Origin: Ailanthus altissimus
Lineage: Eukaryota > Streptophyta > Magnoliopsida > Sapindales > Simaroubaceae
Direction of reading: 5' to 3'
Assembly: GCA_946807835.1 (NCBI GenBank)
Contig: OX327699.1
Location: 2,411,001 to 2,475,000, forward strand
DNA: 64,000 nucleotides
The notes under the pieces were generated by a model that ran no database searches, was not told the DNA's origin, and saw only the letters and a program-made list of their open reading frames with translations. Numbering within the stretch: position 1 is the first letter of the stretch; each line of letters opens with the position of its first letter. Below are positions 25,092 through 37,729 of the stretch, one piece after another. A program made the position numbers and the translations under genes.

Positions 25092-25205
25092 TGTTGAAGC
25101 GGAAGCACACAAATAAGCAAAAAATTCACTCAAGCAGTATAATAATGCAGAACAAGTTATTAAAAAATAAATAGAGAAAGAGGTAGAAGAAGAACACACA
25201 AAGAA
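25092..25205 (-). mobile_element. Inverted fragment of the copia LTR terminus, in the palindrome loop
   Basis: The reverse complement of these 114 bp matches the last 114 bp of the LTR ending at 22778 (ttctttgtgtgttcttcttc ... gcttccgcttcaaca) with a handful of changes. It begins exactly at the LTR terminal tgttgaagcgg and is truncated at the other side. Confidence 0.85.
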
Positions 25206-25207
25206 AA

Positions 25208-25943
25208 AACACAATTTAAACGACATTACTCATATTTTTTACCCACTTTCTTGTCGTCGATTAAAGTTGTATGCCTAGCTTATTGTACTGTTTACCCATA
25301 TTTCATTATTTTTGCTCAAATTATTGTAATTTTAGTGAGACTATTTCGTAATTGTTTCAATAAATGATGTTGCATGTTTTATTTGTGATTTGGTGCTGCA
25401 ACATTTCATTACTTTTTTGTTGTTATTGTTTGTTTTTTTCACGAAAAAGATGGGTTTATTATCATGAAAAAGTTTAAATAGAGATATTAATTGATAATTT
25501 GTTTGTAAGTAGAACAATATTTTTTTGTGCACATTTTTCACTATTATGTTTTTGCAAATGGACATGCTCTATCTGTGGTTTGGTATTATGATGTTTTATT
25601 ATTATTATTTTCTATTATTGTTATTAAAATGATGAAATTAAATTTTATTTTTATAAAAGATGATGGGTATATTTTTACAACAAATTTCATTATTAATCTG
25701 TTGTTATGATTAAAATGGTAAGATTCATTTGGTATTCTTATGAAAAATGATGGGTTCATTTGCTGAAAGTAATTCATAATTGTTTTTCTTTTGTCTTTAT
25801 GATTCAGTGTTTGCAATATTTTATCGGTGAAAATAACTTTTTCCGTTGGATGTTATTTTGCTCCCTTTTTTAATTAAATAATATTTCATGCTTTGTTCGC
25901 AGGTTAGAGCTACACTATTTCATTACTTGACTAAAAAACATTG
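25208..25943 (-). repeat. Right arm of the ~735-bp inverted repeat
   Basis: Mirror image of 24331..25070, from cacaatttaaacgacatt to gactaaaaaacattg. A transcript through both arms would form a long, nearly perfect hairpin with a ~137-nt loop. Confidence 0.9.
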
Positions 25944-28470
25944 ATAATTTGAAAGTCAACGAATTAAATTTATTTCTTTAAAATTTTTTTACTTAGACAA
26001 TAAGAATTAAATCGAAAACTGAATCAACGAGGACTTTTCTATTCCCACGAACTAGACATTTGAAAAGGATCTTGCAACTAAAAAGAATATGAGACCACAT
26101 CGGAGTTTTTTTTTTAGTGTGGACACTCTAATACTTAAGTTAGTAAGGGCTTGAAAAAAGATAGAATAAGGCAAAAGAAAGTAAATAAAGAATGAACATG
26201 TTGCTATAAATATATGTATCTAAAGATACATTTTTTTTGTGAGAATCTTGATTTTAATACCAATTTTCAAAATGTAGATGATGATCTCTAGTGTTATTTT
26301 CCTCCTCTATTTATAAGGCGAAGACGTAAGTTTTACCTATAGCTCATAAAATTCTTATAATGTGGATGTTTTATGAACTATTCCTTTTTTTTATTCTTGT
26401 ATCAGAGTTTTTTTAAAATTGCATTCGATCTTATTTGTCTTAGTAAAATTTTTATTATGTTTTTAGTAATATTCCTTTATTTTAGAGATTTTTTCTTAAT
26501 AAACTTGATTTTATCTACAAGTTTCTACGTCTCTTATAACTTAAGTCCTTTTTAATAACTACCTTAATTTATTTGAAGCGGTCATTTTTAGATCTTTCCC
26601 TACTCAACATGCACAGAAGTTATCTCTCCACTTTTGAGGCTTGGTTAAAATGGATAATTGGTGTTTGACTATTATTTTGTTTGGCCATATAGTGGTAAGT
26701 TTGATAAAGTAGAGTAATAAGGCTTCAATCATTGCTCTGACTAACTCGAAGAGATTGTAATTCTCTTTTAGGAGACTGACTAAATAAGGTAACCAGTTTT
26801 AACTATTGTTTGACTAGATTAAAGGGTGTGGATTTATCCTATTTAGGAGTTTGATTGAATAAAGTAGTAAGGCTTTGGCCATTTTTTTGACTAGCTTAGA
26901 GAAAGAACCCTTAATTCGAGGACATATTGTGGGTTGATACTTTTCTTTTGGGTCTTATGTATCGAGGTCCTCGTTAGGCTTTTTTGACTTGAGGTGTGTG
27001 GTCTTATAAGCCGAAGACTTAAAAGCTTTGTTTACTAAAATCTAAGGGGGAATAAGGGTTACTCAATTTTCAGTGCTAACTTATTGACACTATAAAATTT
27101 ATAAGTAATGTTCTTAGATTGAGGTGCTCGTTGAGTGCCCTGTATTCGACTAATGTCCTCAATTCTTTACGCTCTATTGTGGCTGCTCTTTTATCAATTG
27201 AGTTTTTTTTTTTAGTGGATGCTCTTCTTGGGCCCAAGTTTGGTGGTTGTGCGATTTATGGCAATAATTTGACTTCTTATTTTCAATCGGTGCCTTTTAT
27301 TGCACTTGATTTTCGTAATCCCTCAAGGTTTTACCATTGCCTGACTGTGTTAATGACCAGTTTATTCCCTTTCCTTGGTAACGTTTCGTCATTTTGGAAT
27401 TTTTTCATCAATTGTAAGGTTTATTTAAGGAGGTAAATTTTTAACTGTTTCCTCCTTGGATTTCGGAGGTTAAGATAGATTTTTCTCACTCAGCCCATCC
27501 TATTTTTGACAATTACCTTTTGGCCAGAAGGTTTTACAGATTTTGCAAATAGGCACAATACATAACTTATATTTTGGGCAATTATAATTTGGTTAAGAAG
27601 CTTTGTGGGATTTGTAAATAGATTATAATTTGACTCCAATTTTTTGTTTTTATTATTTTGTGTGCTTATATATTAAGTTCATATTTGATTTTGTAAGTAT
27701 CGTATTTATATATATGTTAATACATGTAAATTTTATATGAATAATATTTCGTGAATAAAAATAATTGTCAAGTGATTCATATAATTTTAATTAATTAGAG
27801 ATTAGCCACATTATCTTTAATTATGAAAAATTATATATTATGTGTTTTGGATCACATATAGAAAATGATGTTAATTGTAGTCAATTATATTTAATATAAT
27901 AAATTTTATCCCATGAGAATTTTTATTATATTTGTATGGTTAATTAGGATAAAATATCAAATTAATTTCTTAATTTACTCACAAGAATTAAAAATTGAAC
28001 ACAATTTGATAGTTTTATTGTGAAGTTATAAATGAATATACTTAAATTAGAAATTTGGCCCACAAATAAATTTTTATGTCATTTGATTCATATTTTAAAA
28101 CATGTTTACTTTGGTAAAATATAATATTTGTTTATTAGCCTCAATTTCTGTAAAATAAGCATAAATGTTTAATCTTATGCAATTATAAAGCCTGTAAATT
28201 GTTTTTTGGTTATAAAATTTGATATTCCTAAGTTGAAAATGTGATAATTATAAGGCTTAGAAGAAGAGAATTATTCTTCACTTAGAATGGATAGGACTAT
28301 ACTATACAAAAAGATGAACCACTTGTTACTGAAACCAATACTCCAAGTGATATTGCACTTTATGATCGATGGGTTGATTTAATTGCCTCAGTGTGATGTT
28401 CATAAGATTAAAATCTCTACTGGTATTTACAGTTTAGTTGATGTTCATAATAATTATAGAATTGTTATTT
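25944..28470. other. Intergenic DNA with weak repeats
   Basis: No convincing gene. Phrases such as ttgactagattaaagg / ttgactagcttagag and ttaggagtttgattgaataaag recur between 26640 and 26900, suggesting old ~120-bp repeats. A 105-codon frame at 27119 starts at TTG and matches nothing I recognise. Sequence near 27450-27610 (tttctcactcagcccatcc, gattttgcaaatagg) resembles the repeat at 56940-57190. Confidence 0.35.
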
Positions 28471-28479
28471 GAATTTTAG

Positions 28480-30440
28480 GTGGATTCTATGTTACCAATG
28501 GATGATGGTACAAATAAGACTGATGGAAGTACATTAACTATTGCTCGAAGATTAAAGGTATGGGAAGTCTTTACTAAATTATCCCTAAGGGTGAGAGAAA
28601 GGGGAGGGGGAGATTATACTTGTAAAAGTAGTGGCAGAACTTCTGGTTTATAAACTCATATGAATAGGTGTGTTGCATATCAAAATAATGTGATAAATGA
28701 AAAGCAAAGTACATTAACTTATAAGAAACAAAAAGTGAGTATTGAAGAGGGGGGGTGGGGTGGGGAACAACAACAAGCTCCCGTTGTACTTGTAGCATTT
28801 AACAAAGAGGATTGTAGAAAGACATTAGTTAAGATGATCATCGTTGATAAGCTACCTTATAGTTTTATAGAGAGGGGTGGCTTTAAAGAGTTTTGTAGAG
28901 TTGTTGTCCCAAATTTGATATTCTATCTAGAAGAACAATAGCTAAAGATATACTTTAATTGTACACAAATGAAAAAACTATATTGAAAAATATTTTGTGT
29001 GCAAATGGACTACGAGTTAGCATTACCACAGATGCATGAACCTCAATACAAAATGCTAATTACATGGTGATCACAACCTATTTTATTGATAATGATTGAG
29101 TTCTTCAAAAAAGAATTTTAAGTTTTGATTTAGTACCAAACCATAAAGGAGAGACAATTGGTAAGCTCATTAAATCTTATTTGCATGATTAGGGTATTTA
29201 GAAATTGTTCACAATAATAGTTGATAATGCTAGTGCAAATGATGTAGTAATTAATTATGTTAAAAGAAAGTTAAGACATAGGGAAAATGATGGATTAATG
29301 TTAATTGGTGAGCATTTGCATGCGAGATGTTGTGCCCATATTCTTAATTTAATTGTTAGTGAGGGGTTAAAAGAAGTAGACGAAACAATATTTAGTATTC
29401 GTTATGTTGTGAAATATATTACATCACCTTCTTCTAAATTGGTAAATTTCAAATTATATGTGAAAAGAGAAAATATTCCTTATAAGGGCCTTGTAGTATT
29501 GGATGTACCTACTAGGTGGAATTCAACGTACTTGATGTTGGAAAGTGCATTGAAATTTCAAAAAGCATTTGAAAGATGAAGAAGATGATAACTATTATTT
29601 GCCTTATTTTTAAGAGAGTGAAAATGGTAAGATTTAGGTATGGCCACCCATTTGTGAATGGTGGGTGAAAGCTAAGAGATTTATCAAGCTTTTGAAGATA
29701 TTTTATGATGTAACACTTAAGTTCAGTGGTTCGTAACTTCACATATTTATTTTAATGAGATGTAGAAGATTCAATCACACTTGAAAAAACTTAATGTTAG
29801 TAAAGATCCTTTGTTAGTAAAGATCCTTTGTTAAGTGTGATGACAACTAATATGAAGAAATTTTTTAACAAATTTTAAGGTATTTTCTGTAACATAAACC
29901 AATTGTTATTGATTATAGTTATTTTAGATCCGCGTTGCAAATTGAAATATGTGGATTATTGCATAAATGCTTTTTATGATGTAAACCATGTTAATACCAT
30001 ACAAAATGAAATTAGAAGAATATTGTGTGAGTTGTACAAATCTTATGTTGCATTGTATAGTGGTAATAGTTTGGGTTGTGGTACTTCCTCTTGACTTGAT
30101 GAACATTTGCCCTATATTATAGAGGAGGATGAGCTTTTTTATTCTAGTTCTTGTGATCCTTTTTTGGGATTTACAAAGCTTCAAGAATCAATAGTTGTTA
30201 TTGAAGGAAAGCATAAGATTGAGAGATATTTGTTGGATGATACCGAGCCTTCAAATAATGAAAATTTTGAGATTTTAAGTTAGTGAAAGTTGAATTGTAC
30301 AAAGTACTTGATTTTGTCTCATATAGTAAATGATGTATTAGCAATTTGAGTCTTCACTGTTGCATCTGAGTCAACAATTAGTACTGGAGGACGTATTCTT
30401 ATATTAATTTGTTCTTCTATAATGTAGAGTTCATAAAACC
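28480..30440 (+). pseudogene. hAT (Ac-like) transposase pseudogene
   Basis: Reading across several frames gives, in order, a BED-type zinc-finger relic (SKVWEVFTKL-like, C-x2-4-S...THMNRC near 28610-28675), VDKLPYSFIERGGFKEF (about 28840), a decayed stretch with stops at 28940-29200, the conserved core FTIIVDNASANDVVINYVKR, RCCAHILNLIVSEGL, and DVPTRWNSTYLMLESALKFQ (29205..29577), then DPRCKLKY (about 29925) and a C-terminal dimerisation relic (VFTVASESTISTGGRIL near 30345-30400). At least half a dozen stops and frameshifts make it inactive. The order and motifs are those of plant hAT transposases. Confidence 0.85.
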
Positions 30441-30959
30441 AATAAAAATGATAGAGGAGCATATACCCTTGAATGAGAATTTATTATTACTGGTTAGCAT
30501 TTAATATTATTTTATTTCCATATGTTATAATATAAATGTTAGAGATAATTTAAATTGTTTACATATTATTCTTTTTCTTTTATTGTATAGGTTTTATTTT
30601 GGGTTTGGAAGATCGAGTGTGACAAAATCAACTAATGAACTTTAAGCTTATGAAGACTTGTATTTATTTCTCTTAATATTTTTATATTTTAAGTTGTACC
30701 TTTTTTGTAATCTTTATATCTTTTAAAAATACTATTTATGGTTTGTAATTAATTTGGCGTACTGCTTTAAAGTTTATATGAAATTTGGGTGTTTTTTTAT
30801 AGAATTTTATTATTTAATACAAATTAAGTTTAATTTAATAACTGGGCTTCAGCCCACTACTAAATTATTCTATAAGTATATAAATGTACAAATTAAAATG
30901 AACTTAAATAAAGACTCAATTTTAAAAGCCCATTAATTTCAAAACCCAACCTAACATTT

Positions 30960-31112
30960 GGAGGAATCGAACTAAATTGTACAAAATTAGTTCAGTTCAG
31001 TTCGATTTTCATATAATTTTTTTTCAAATTTGATTTATATTTTAAAAAAAAATTAAATTTGTTCAATTCAGTTTGATTTTTTAAAAATCTGAACCGTGCC
31101 CACTCTAACTTA
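30960..31112. mobile_element. Probable hAT terminus
   Basis: AT-rich sequence with repeated ttcagttcagttcgat-type strings ends gaaccgtgcccactctaac. In reverse complement this is the tagagtgggcacggttc type of end common in plant hAT elements. It lies about 600 bp after the transposase relic and may be its 3' end. No matching left end was found. Confidence 0.4.
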
Positions 31113-31139
31113 AAATACAACATAAATTGTATTATATGA

Positions 31140-32762
31140 ATTTGTATGACTGGTCACCTTCAAGAAAGATGAAAAATAAATCATTTACATTTTATCAAAT
31201 GGCAAACACTTGCCACCTTGCCATGATGTATATTTTATCAATCAAATGAATCAAATTCATTTGTTTATTATTTCTAACACTTGACAATATTTTATTCAAG
31301 TGCTATTCCCACTTTAAAATAATTATAATAATAATTAAATTAATTATTCAAACACTTTTGAATAAAAAATTTACCATATTAGTTTTTACTAGCAATGTTA
31401 AATAGTAAATTAAAGAAAAAAATAATTCATGGACCAAATTGTACTACTTATCAATATCCTATTGGTTAACAACTCTTATTAATTAATTAAGTAATATACT
31501 TAACACTTAAGTCTTAATAAATGTACATCCCGAGGGATCCTGAAATAATTATCCGAATTTTTCTAGAATTTCTTAGATCAAATTATTCAATCCAATCTGT
31601 TACCTTAGTGCGCAACAAGTACACTTTATATTATAAGATTTTCTAGATCCATGCCTAGTTTGTCATATGGAGCTCCTTTATATATCCGTGAATGTAACCC
31701 ACACATACGTTACAGATATTATAAAGCAGTGCATTAAACTATACAAGTTGATGTTATAGCATATTCGTATAATTCTTCCGTCATTTATATCCTGAAAAAG
31801 TAGAGATATAGATTATTATTAAATCTCTATTTGCTTGACCGTGAACTTATATTTAAATATGTATATTTAAAAATAATATCTACGAATACTTTTGCGATAT
31901 TATTTATCTCCACAGAATATATTTTTAAGATTTATGTTTGTGGCCATAAGACTTTTAGAAATACAATTTAGGAGTATCAGGATATACAAATGACTCATAT
32001 GAGGTAACGGATTCTATATCTATGCACACCAGACTCCATGAGCATCAGATCATACCCAACGACACCATAGCGGTCAGACCATAAAAGGTTTCTAACATAT
32101 GTAGAACAAAGTATGGTGGATCACTTTAAAGCCCACCGTGGCACTTAGGTCAAAGGACCACAAATGCTACTTAACTTGAAAAATCTTTCATTAACGACTT
32201 TTTGAGATGTATATTAGAGATACTCGTGAGTCTGTTCAGTACCTAATCCTTACTGAATACATGTATCTCTGTATAAGCTTCTACTAAACTCATGATTTGC
32301 TAAGATTGATCATCAAGACCATCCAGATATAAACATAGTTTGATCTATATATAGATGAGTTTCACTAATAAACCTGTATTAGTAAAAATAGATTAAGAAT
32401 ATGATGTTTAAAAACATACTTGCATAATGATATTTTCTATCACTATTTGCAACTTTTTGCAACTACGTCATTATTAATATATTCTCAGATTTTTGTAACA
32501 TTTTAGATAAGGCTTTAACTCCTTTAGTTTCGCTAACTCTTATAATTTGTTAACTCTTAGCATTTATAACTTTTAGCACTGATCTAAACTTCTTTAGACC
32601 AGATCTGAACTCCTTCAGATCATACAATGTTTAAAATGTTAAAAGCATCTTACCATTTAATATTTAATAATATTAACAATTTTATTAGAAATAATGATTG
32701 TATAAATTCTATTATTAAATATTTATACATAATAGAATGACACGTAAACACAAATCCCAACA
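31140..32762 (-). mobile_element. LTR-like sequence, minus strand
   Basis: On the minus strand it begins tgttgggatttgtgtttacg (32762 downward), a typical copia LTR start. It continues for more than 1 kb without coding potential through stretches such as ggtctgaccgctatggtgtc. The far end is not defined; tgtacatcccgaggg at 31522 is one candidate boundary. It lies directly before the copia pol relic, which runs on the opposite strand. Confidence 0.4.
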
Positions 32763-32929
32763 CTTTTTACATTCCAAGTTTTTACATAAATTTGATTCAA
32801 TTTTAATACTTATATCGTTGTTATTCTTTTAAATTTTCAAACAAAATTTTAATTTATTTTATAAATCTGATCTTTTTTGGGAATGGTACATTGTTTGATG
32901 ATTTTTTCTACATTAATTTATAATGTGTT

Positions 32930-34200
32930 ATGAATGTAGATTCCTTTAATTTGTGGCATTGAAGATTAGGACATAGCTTTAATAGAAAAATTAAAAGATT
33001 AGTAAAAAAATGAAATACTTAGTACCTTAGATTTTATTGATTTTGATACTTATGTGGACTGCATAAAAGGAAAACAGATTGACAAGACAAAAAAAAGGTA
33101 CCAAGAGGAGCTTGAATATATTAGAGAACATATATGCAGACATTTCTAGTCCAGACATGAACTTATATAGTCAGAATTATTTCACCTCTTTTATAGATGA
33201 TTACTTATGATACATTTATCTCTACTTGCTTTATGATAAAAATGAAGCATTAGATGTTTTTAAGATATTTAAAGCTGAAGTAGAGAAACAATTCAAAAAG
33301 TAAATTAAGATCGTGTAAACACATAGAGGTGGAGAAAATTATAATAGATACACTGAGGATGGATAAGCACCTGGTCTATTTTTGAATTTCTTTAGAAGCA
33401 TGAGATAGTCACCTAATACACTATGCTTGGATCTCCAGACTAGAATGGTGTAGCAGAAAGAAAAAAATTAAAAATTGATGGACATGGTATGAAGTATGAT
33501 TAGCAATTCTAAGCTTTCTAAATCCTTATGAAAAATGATAATGTATATATTGAATCGAGTTCTAACCAAGACTATTTCAAAGATACCATTTGAATTACGA
33601 AAATATCGAAAACTGAGTTTGCAATATATATGCATTTAGAGATGTCTGTCTAAAGGGAGAGTTTACAATCTATAAGAAAAGAAGCTGAACCCAAGGACTA
33701 TAAGTGAGTATTTCGTTGGATATACTAAAAGATCTAAAAGGTATAAATTTTATCGTCCATTTCATATAATTAGGATTATGGAATCAAGAACTGAATTTTT
33801 TTTAAAGAATAACTTAATCAATGAGAGCGATCAATTATAGAACATAGTTTTTGAGAAAGATTATTTTTTTATATTTAATCTTCCACCTTAAGTAAGAGAT
33901 TGATTGCCATTCATAACACCTCTGAAGTTCAAATGGGTATTGAGCAATCAATTGTTGAAATTCTACAAGCTACTACTAACAATTCAGTAAATCAGATTGT
34001 TTAAGAATTGCTAATAATTGTTGAGCAACCATTTGAACAACTTGCTCCTCTGAAGAATGTTGGTATAACATTAAGAAGATATATTAGAATAATGAAATCA
34101 GCAAATCCTAGCGATTATATTATGTATTTACAAGAATTTAACTATAACATTAGAGTCGAAAATGATTCTGAAACTGATAAGCGTATTTTATACTTAATAT
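32930..34200 (+). pseudogene. Ty1/copia integrase-region pseudogene
   Basis: Translation in shifting frames gives a pre-integrase relic (LWH*RLGHSFNRKI, about 32950), CIKGKQIDKT, FIDDY / YDKNEALDVFKIFKAEVEKQFKK (33190-33300), a PDQNGVAERK-like integrase Glu motif (about 33440), and the linker region NVGITLRRYIRIMKSANPSDY before the reverse transcriptase (34060-34130). Many stops. The reverse transcriptase itself is missing. It is clearly an old copy, of a different lineage from the element at 41739. Confidence 0.75.
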
Positions 34201-34329
34201 TTAGGCTTCTGAAGACTTAAAATTTGTTTATTTTAAGTATAAAAAAAAGGATTTTTATGTGATTTATTGTCATTTTGTAAGTTGGAAGTCAACAGAACAA
34301 ATAAGGATTAAAATTCAAGGAAAACAAAC

Positions 34330-34990
34330 AAAACTATCAAATTAGACAGAAACTTTAGATTGTAGCACTAGGAATTAACACTGTAGCATTGGAATAGTAA
34401 TATGCTATAGTGATTGAATAATGTTGATAGAAAGTTAGTATTGTAGCACTGGGAATCAGCGTCGCAATGCCAAGAGTGGCAAAATGTAAGTGTAGGGTTG
34501 TAGGGTAATTATCAGGCCAGCATCGTAACGTTGAACACTAGAAAGAAAATCCTTATTCTGACTTAGATACAGAGTATTATCCTAATTTGAAGACAAAAGC
34601 CTATAAATAAAAGATGAAAAACTTATTTCAAGAAAGAAAAAGAGAAGAGAGAAAGAGAGAGAGCAACATAGTGAAAAACTTTTAAAGAGTTTTAAGCAAA
34701 CTTTGAGCTTAATTTACACCATAAAAACACATTCTTATTTTTGGATCATCTCCACCTTTCATCAAAATTTTCAAAGATCCCCCCAAACTTATTTCTTACT
34801 TTTTTTGTCTATTTTGTTGCTCATTCTTTTCTTTTATTTTCTTTTTCCAAGCTACGACTATAGTAAACTTTTGTCTATTTTTTTCTCTTTTTTTAATTAT
34901 TTTTTGAAGAATCAAAACTGCGCAACCACTCATTTCTTCCATTCCTTTCATAAGCTCAAACAAGATCACTATGCCGATGATGTGAAGGGT
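34330..34990 (+). mobile_element. LTR/leader-like fragment with GC boxes
   Basis: Repeated gtagcactggga / agcgtcgcaatgcc-type boxes (34360-34530), then cctataaataaaag (TATA-like, about 34600), then an agagagaaagagagag tract and gcaacatagtgaaaaac. The same order is seen at 35225-35520 and 37770-38100. This arrangement is typical of LTR retroelement promoters; no coding domain is present. Confidence 0.4.
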
Positions 34991-35149
34991 AATAAGTGAG
35001 TTTTTTATATGATGTTTTATCCCTCATAATTTGATAATGACTTGTTTTGAGTATTATAATGCAACTATTTTTGCATGAATTATTGTTTTGTAGGTTCTAA
35101 CAAAGCAGAGCATTAAGAAGAGTAAAAAGGGAAGAAAAAATGACAAAAA

Positions 35150-36420
35150 GTCATTTTGTAAGGTCCAAACCGCAGCCTCAGAAGTCCAAGCTATGACCAT
35201 AAAAAATAAGCAATAAAGTGTAAAGATTTGGTTGGGGCCGCGACCCTATTCTTTTGAGGTTGTGACTTCAATTTGGGCAATGTGCTATAAGGGTCGCGAC
35301 CTTAAATAAGGTTTGAGTGACACCGCAACCCCAAAGAATCCAGGCCGTGGTGCTACCGGCAGTGGATCAATTTTGAACTTCATGCCCTAATTTTAAACGC
35401 CCATCTTGGAGCCTATAAAAAGGAGATGAAAAGCCTTATTTGCTAAAGAGAAAAGAGCACAAAATTAGAGAAAGAAACGAAGGATTTTAAGTGAGAGAAA
35501 ACACTTTAAAGCTTGGATTCTTAAAGATTCTTGAAAATTGAAGGCCCAAAGAGACGTATCCAACTAGTTTTCTCTTTTCTCTTCCTTATTTATTTTAATT
35601 TAGAGTTTATATTTATAGCTTGTGTTGCTTTAAATATGATTACTCTTATAAACTTCAGGATTATTGTGATTTTCTGCTTGACTATGGTAGGTTAACTTTT
35701 TTGTTTTAGGGATTGATATGGCTCTACCATATACTATGTTTGGATATTTTTAGTTGATCAATAACTATTTCTTATGTTATTGATTTGTGCTTTTTTGGAT
35801 TTAATGCTTCCAGTTTGATTGAAAAATTGACTAAATAATATAAATTTGTGGATTGTATGCTTGGGAAAAATTAACCCATTTTTTGAACTTGAAAAGTATA
35901 ACCTTAGCTTTTATTGAATTAGAAGATTAATAAAGCTTGGGTAATCAATTTAAAGGCTGCATAATGCATGTATAGATAAACAAGTTAGATAGAGATATCA
36001 ACTTGAATATGTATGCATAAGATCTCATCTAACGCTTGTGAGAGGTAATAAGACTACTATTGAATCCCTTGATTAATGAATTCATAAGAGTAGTTGTCAA
36101 TCATTAAAACATGAAGAACATGTGAAATGTAGAGTGAAATCAAGTCCCTAGGACCATTTACCATAGATTTCTCACTTAATTTGTTAAACGGTTAGTTTAA
36201 GCATCTTTATTTTCATTAATCACCTTAGAATTAAAAATTAACCTATATAAAGCTGGGTTGTTAATTAATTAAGAAGATCAATCCTCATGGGAATGATACT
36301 TTTCATCATTTTATTACTTGCTTATGACCCGTGTACTTGTGGTTAATGTTTGTGTATGCTAGTTTCTTGAATAAGGATGTTACAAAAGAGAATTTTATTT
36401 AAAGTTTAAGGTATAGTTGT
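35150..36420 (+). mobile_element. Non-autonomous LTR-element-like fragment A
   Basis: GC-rich boxes (gggccgcgaccc, gggtcgcgacc, 35235-35300), cctataaaaaggag (35411), a leader, a non-coding body and a 3' segment attacttgcttatgacccgtgtacttgtgg (36315-36345). The last motif is like the segment that precedes the polypurine tract in plant large non-autonomous LTR elements. LTR boundaries not found. Confidence 0.4.
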
Positions 36421-36989
36421 GGTTAACAAAGAAAACTGGGTGACTAAAGGTAAATATATATCTGTGTAGGCTTGAAAGGCTCAAACAGTCTAAACATGGT
36501 CTAAAATCATTTTCTTAATCATGTGCGACATATGATTTTGTCTCAAGTGATAATTAAACAAGTTTTAGAATGTGTGAGGCTTTACATACACTTTGTCATG
36601 CATAAATGATCCTAACTTATGTGCTTAACGAATTCAATGAATCAAACATAAGGCAAAACTCGATACAAAGATCAAACATAAAATAAATTCAACAATTATT
36701 GTCTACCAAAAGTTATATCAATGGCAATCAAATTCTTATCATTGACTATTAAAAATTATACCAAACTCATAACTAACTATAGAACTAAAAAAATATTAAA
36801 AAATTAATAGGCAAAACAATAAATAGAAAAACAACATTCAAGGTTAATAAAAAAAAAAGAACAGAAAAAAGTAAATTGACACAAAGAAGCGTTTCTATCT
36901 CCTACATTTAAGATAGACATTGTCCTTAATGTAAAGAGAAAGGAAAGAATAGGATACTCTCCTGATAGTAGATGTGTGAGATCAATCAT

Positions 36990-37330
36990 TCTCTATGTCG
37001 GCTTAGTTGCCATCCTTGCTTTCTTCTTTTTTGACCATTCTTACAACTCAGTGCTGCGGTATTGAGACTTGAAAATTGAGGATTCTTTTCCAACCTTTGG
37101 TGTCATAACTCTGGCTTCTTGGCATCGTGGCGCCAAGATTTTAACTTTGTGGGTGTCAAAGCAATGACTTTTTATCTTAGTGCCCAATTTTCTCACCATA
37201 ACCTAGCCTTTCATTATAATCTTTTTAAAGTTCTATTTGATCTTTAGTTATATACTTGTCCTATATTAGTGGAGATATAAAAAACACGCTTATGGATAAT
37301 TTTTCGATCCTAGTATTCCTTGTTGGTATA
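36990..37330 (-). mobile_element. GC-box-bearing repeat fragment, minus strand
   Basis: Contains ctcagtgctgcggtattgag and ggcatcgtggcgccaag. Their reverse complements resemble the GC boxes of the neighbouring plus-strand fragments. No coding potential. Confidence 0.25.
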
Positions 37331-37729
37331 AATCATTCTGAGTCAATTGATGAATAGAAAAATAGATCTGCGTACACTCACCAAGTTAACATTTGTAAGA
37401 TAAAAATAAGCATGATGATTATATTATGGGATATTCATAAGTGATTAATGATTCTGAAGAGTTTATTAGCGTAATTCAACCTTTGAGGCAAATATATAAA
37501 TTTCTAGTTGATCCATTCAATTGATTGTTTTTAAATTTATTTTATTTTTGTTTTTGTTTTGTTCGAAGATGAGCAAAGTCTTAAGATTGAGGAAATTTGA
37601 TAAAGGCTTATATAAATTATTATTTTCATCCTCTTAAACTTAGATTTTGCTTTAAATAATGAGTATTTAGTTATTTATTTGAATTTAGTAATCAAATATA
37701 GGTTTTTAACCCACGACATGAAGATAGTG

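Noticed and set aside
24459..25816. Pairs of near-identical small proteins on opposite strands
   Set aside because: They come from the inverted repeat; sequence is AT-rich low complexity with no recognisable fold.
27119..27436. 105-codon plus-strand frame
   Set aside because: Starts at TTG in debris and matches no family that I recognise; composition is typical of chance in AT-rich DNA.
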